Assembly (NCBI GenBank): GCA_051008185.1
Contig: JBPCXW010000188.1
Span: forward strand, 1 to 14,922
Source: CAXMWX01 sp051008185
Lineage (GTDB): Bacteria; Pseudomonadota; Gammaproteobacteria; Eutrophobiales; Eutrophobiaceae
Direction of reading: 5' to 3'
Length of the DNA stretch: 14,922 nt
Shown here: positions 14,758-14,922 of the stretch, in pieces
Layout: every line of letters begins with the position of its first letter
How positions within the stretch are numbered: position 1 is the stretch's first letter
Position numbers and translations under genes: made by a program
Notes under the pieces: model-generated
Seen by the model: the letters and a program-made list of their open reading frames with translations, nothing else
What the model was told of the DNA's origin: nothing
Databases searched by the model: none

Positions 14758-14921
14758 CACGAATAACTCCCCCCTTGAGGGGGAGTCAAAGCAGGCGAAG
14801 CCTGCTTTGGTGGGGGGACTTGGTTTCGGTGGCTTCGGGAGTTTATGGCCCCCCACCTGAGCCACTGCGGGCTTGCGCCCTTGTGCCTCTGGCTCCCCCT
14901 CAAGGGGGGAGCTATTCGTGC
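14757..14921. repeat. Compound palindromic repeat (MITE-like), 31-bp inverted ends
   Basis: The ends are inverted copies: GCACGAATAACTCCCC... from 14757 to 14787 matches the complement of 14921-14891 at 29 of 31 positions. Each end contains its own palindrome (ACTCCCCC/GGGGGAGT around CTTGA in the left arm). Inside, the left arm has a perfect 9-bp stem AAAGCAGGC-GAA-GCCTGCTTT (14788-14808) and the right arm a GGGC/GCCC stem (14869-14880). A second inverted pair, GGTGGGGGG (14809-14817) and CCCCCCACC (14849-14857), encloses a centre of 31 bases. No protein is encoded. The layout suggests a non-autonomous mobile element or a pair of intergenic repeats in opposite orientation. The window ends one base beyond, so its true end is not seen. 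Confidence 0.8.
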
Positions 14922-14922
14922 T

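Noticed and set aside
14767..14808. Rho-independent terminator
   Set aside because: The stems are strong but no T tract follows on either strand, and the sequence recurs as an inverted copy, which fits a repeat element better.
14691..14903. 70-codon minus-strand open frame across the repeats
   Set aside because: It is made of the palindromic repeat sequence, low in complexity and without a ribosome site that I could see.
14717..14921. CRISPR array
   Set aside because: The repeats are inverted and nested, not regularly spaced direct repeats with unique spacers.

Overview
The window is the upstream two thirds of a dcw (division and cell wall) cluster, together with the RNase P RNA gene that precedes it. 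All genes lie on the minus strand, so the cluster reads from right (about 14.1 kb) to left (position 1). Gene order and protein content point to a gammaproteobacterium of moderately high GC content. The sequences resemble E. coli and Pseudomonas homologues throughout, MurE carries the meso-diaminopimelate signature, and rnpB next to mraZ recalls the Pseudomonas arrangement. A compact type II MurB inside the cluster between murC and ddl differs from E. coli and Pseudomonas; from memory it occurs in several other gammaproteobacteria. I cannot name a genus.

Layout from transcription start: a repeat-rich intergenic tract (about 14700-14922); rnpB with its own terminator (14262-14629); a promoter region with a clear sigma70-type promoter, three MraZ boxes spaced exactly 10 bp apart and an AGGAGA ribosome site; then mraZ, rsmH, ftsL, ftsI, murE, murF, mraY, murD, ftsW, murG, murC, murB and the first 202 codons of ddl, which runs off the left edge. 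ftsQ-ftsA-ftsZ would be expected next, outside the window.

Together the genes encode most of the path to lipid II and its use at the septum. MurB makes UDP-MurNAc; MurC, MurD, MurE and MurF add the stem peptide, using D-Ala-D-Ala from Ddl; MraY and MurG build lipid I and lipid II; FtsW and FtsI polymerise and cross-link septal glycan, with FtsL in the divisome. MraZ is the presumed repressor of its own operon and RsmH methylates 16S rRNA. Junctions are extremely tight: six 4-base ATGA overlaps, one stop directly abutting the next start, and one 11-base overlap. This suggests one long, translationally coupled transcript.

This is an ordinary, intact housekeeping region and I see no new multi-gene system. 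The points most worth checking are a 165-bp compound palindromic repeat beside rnpB, atypical residues in usually invariant motifs of FtsW (SYGNNS), MurC (RRAS) and Ddl (EGSSYG), and the compact promoter-operator layout in front of mraZ.
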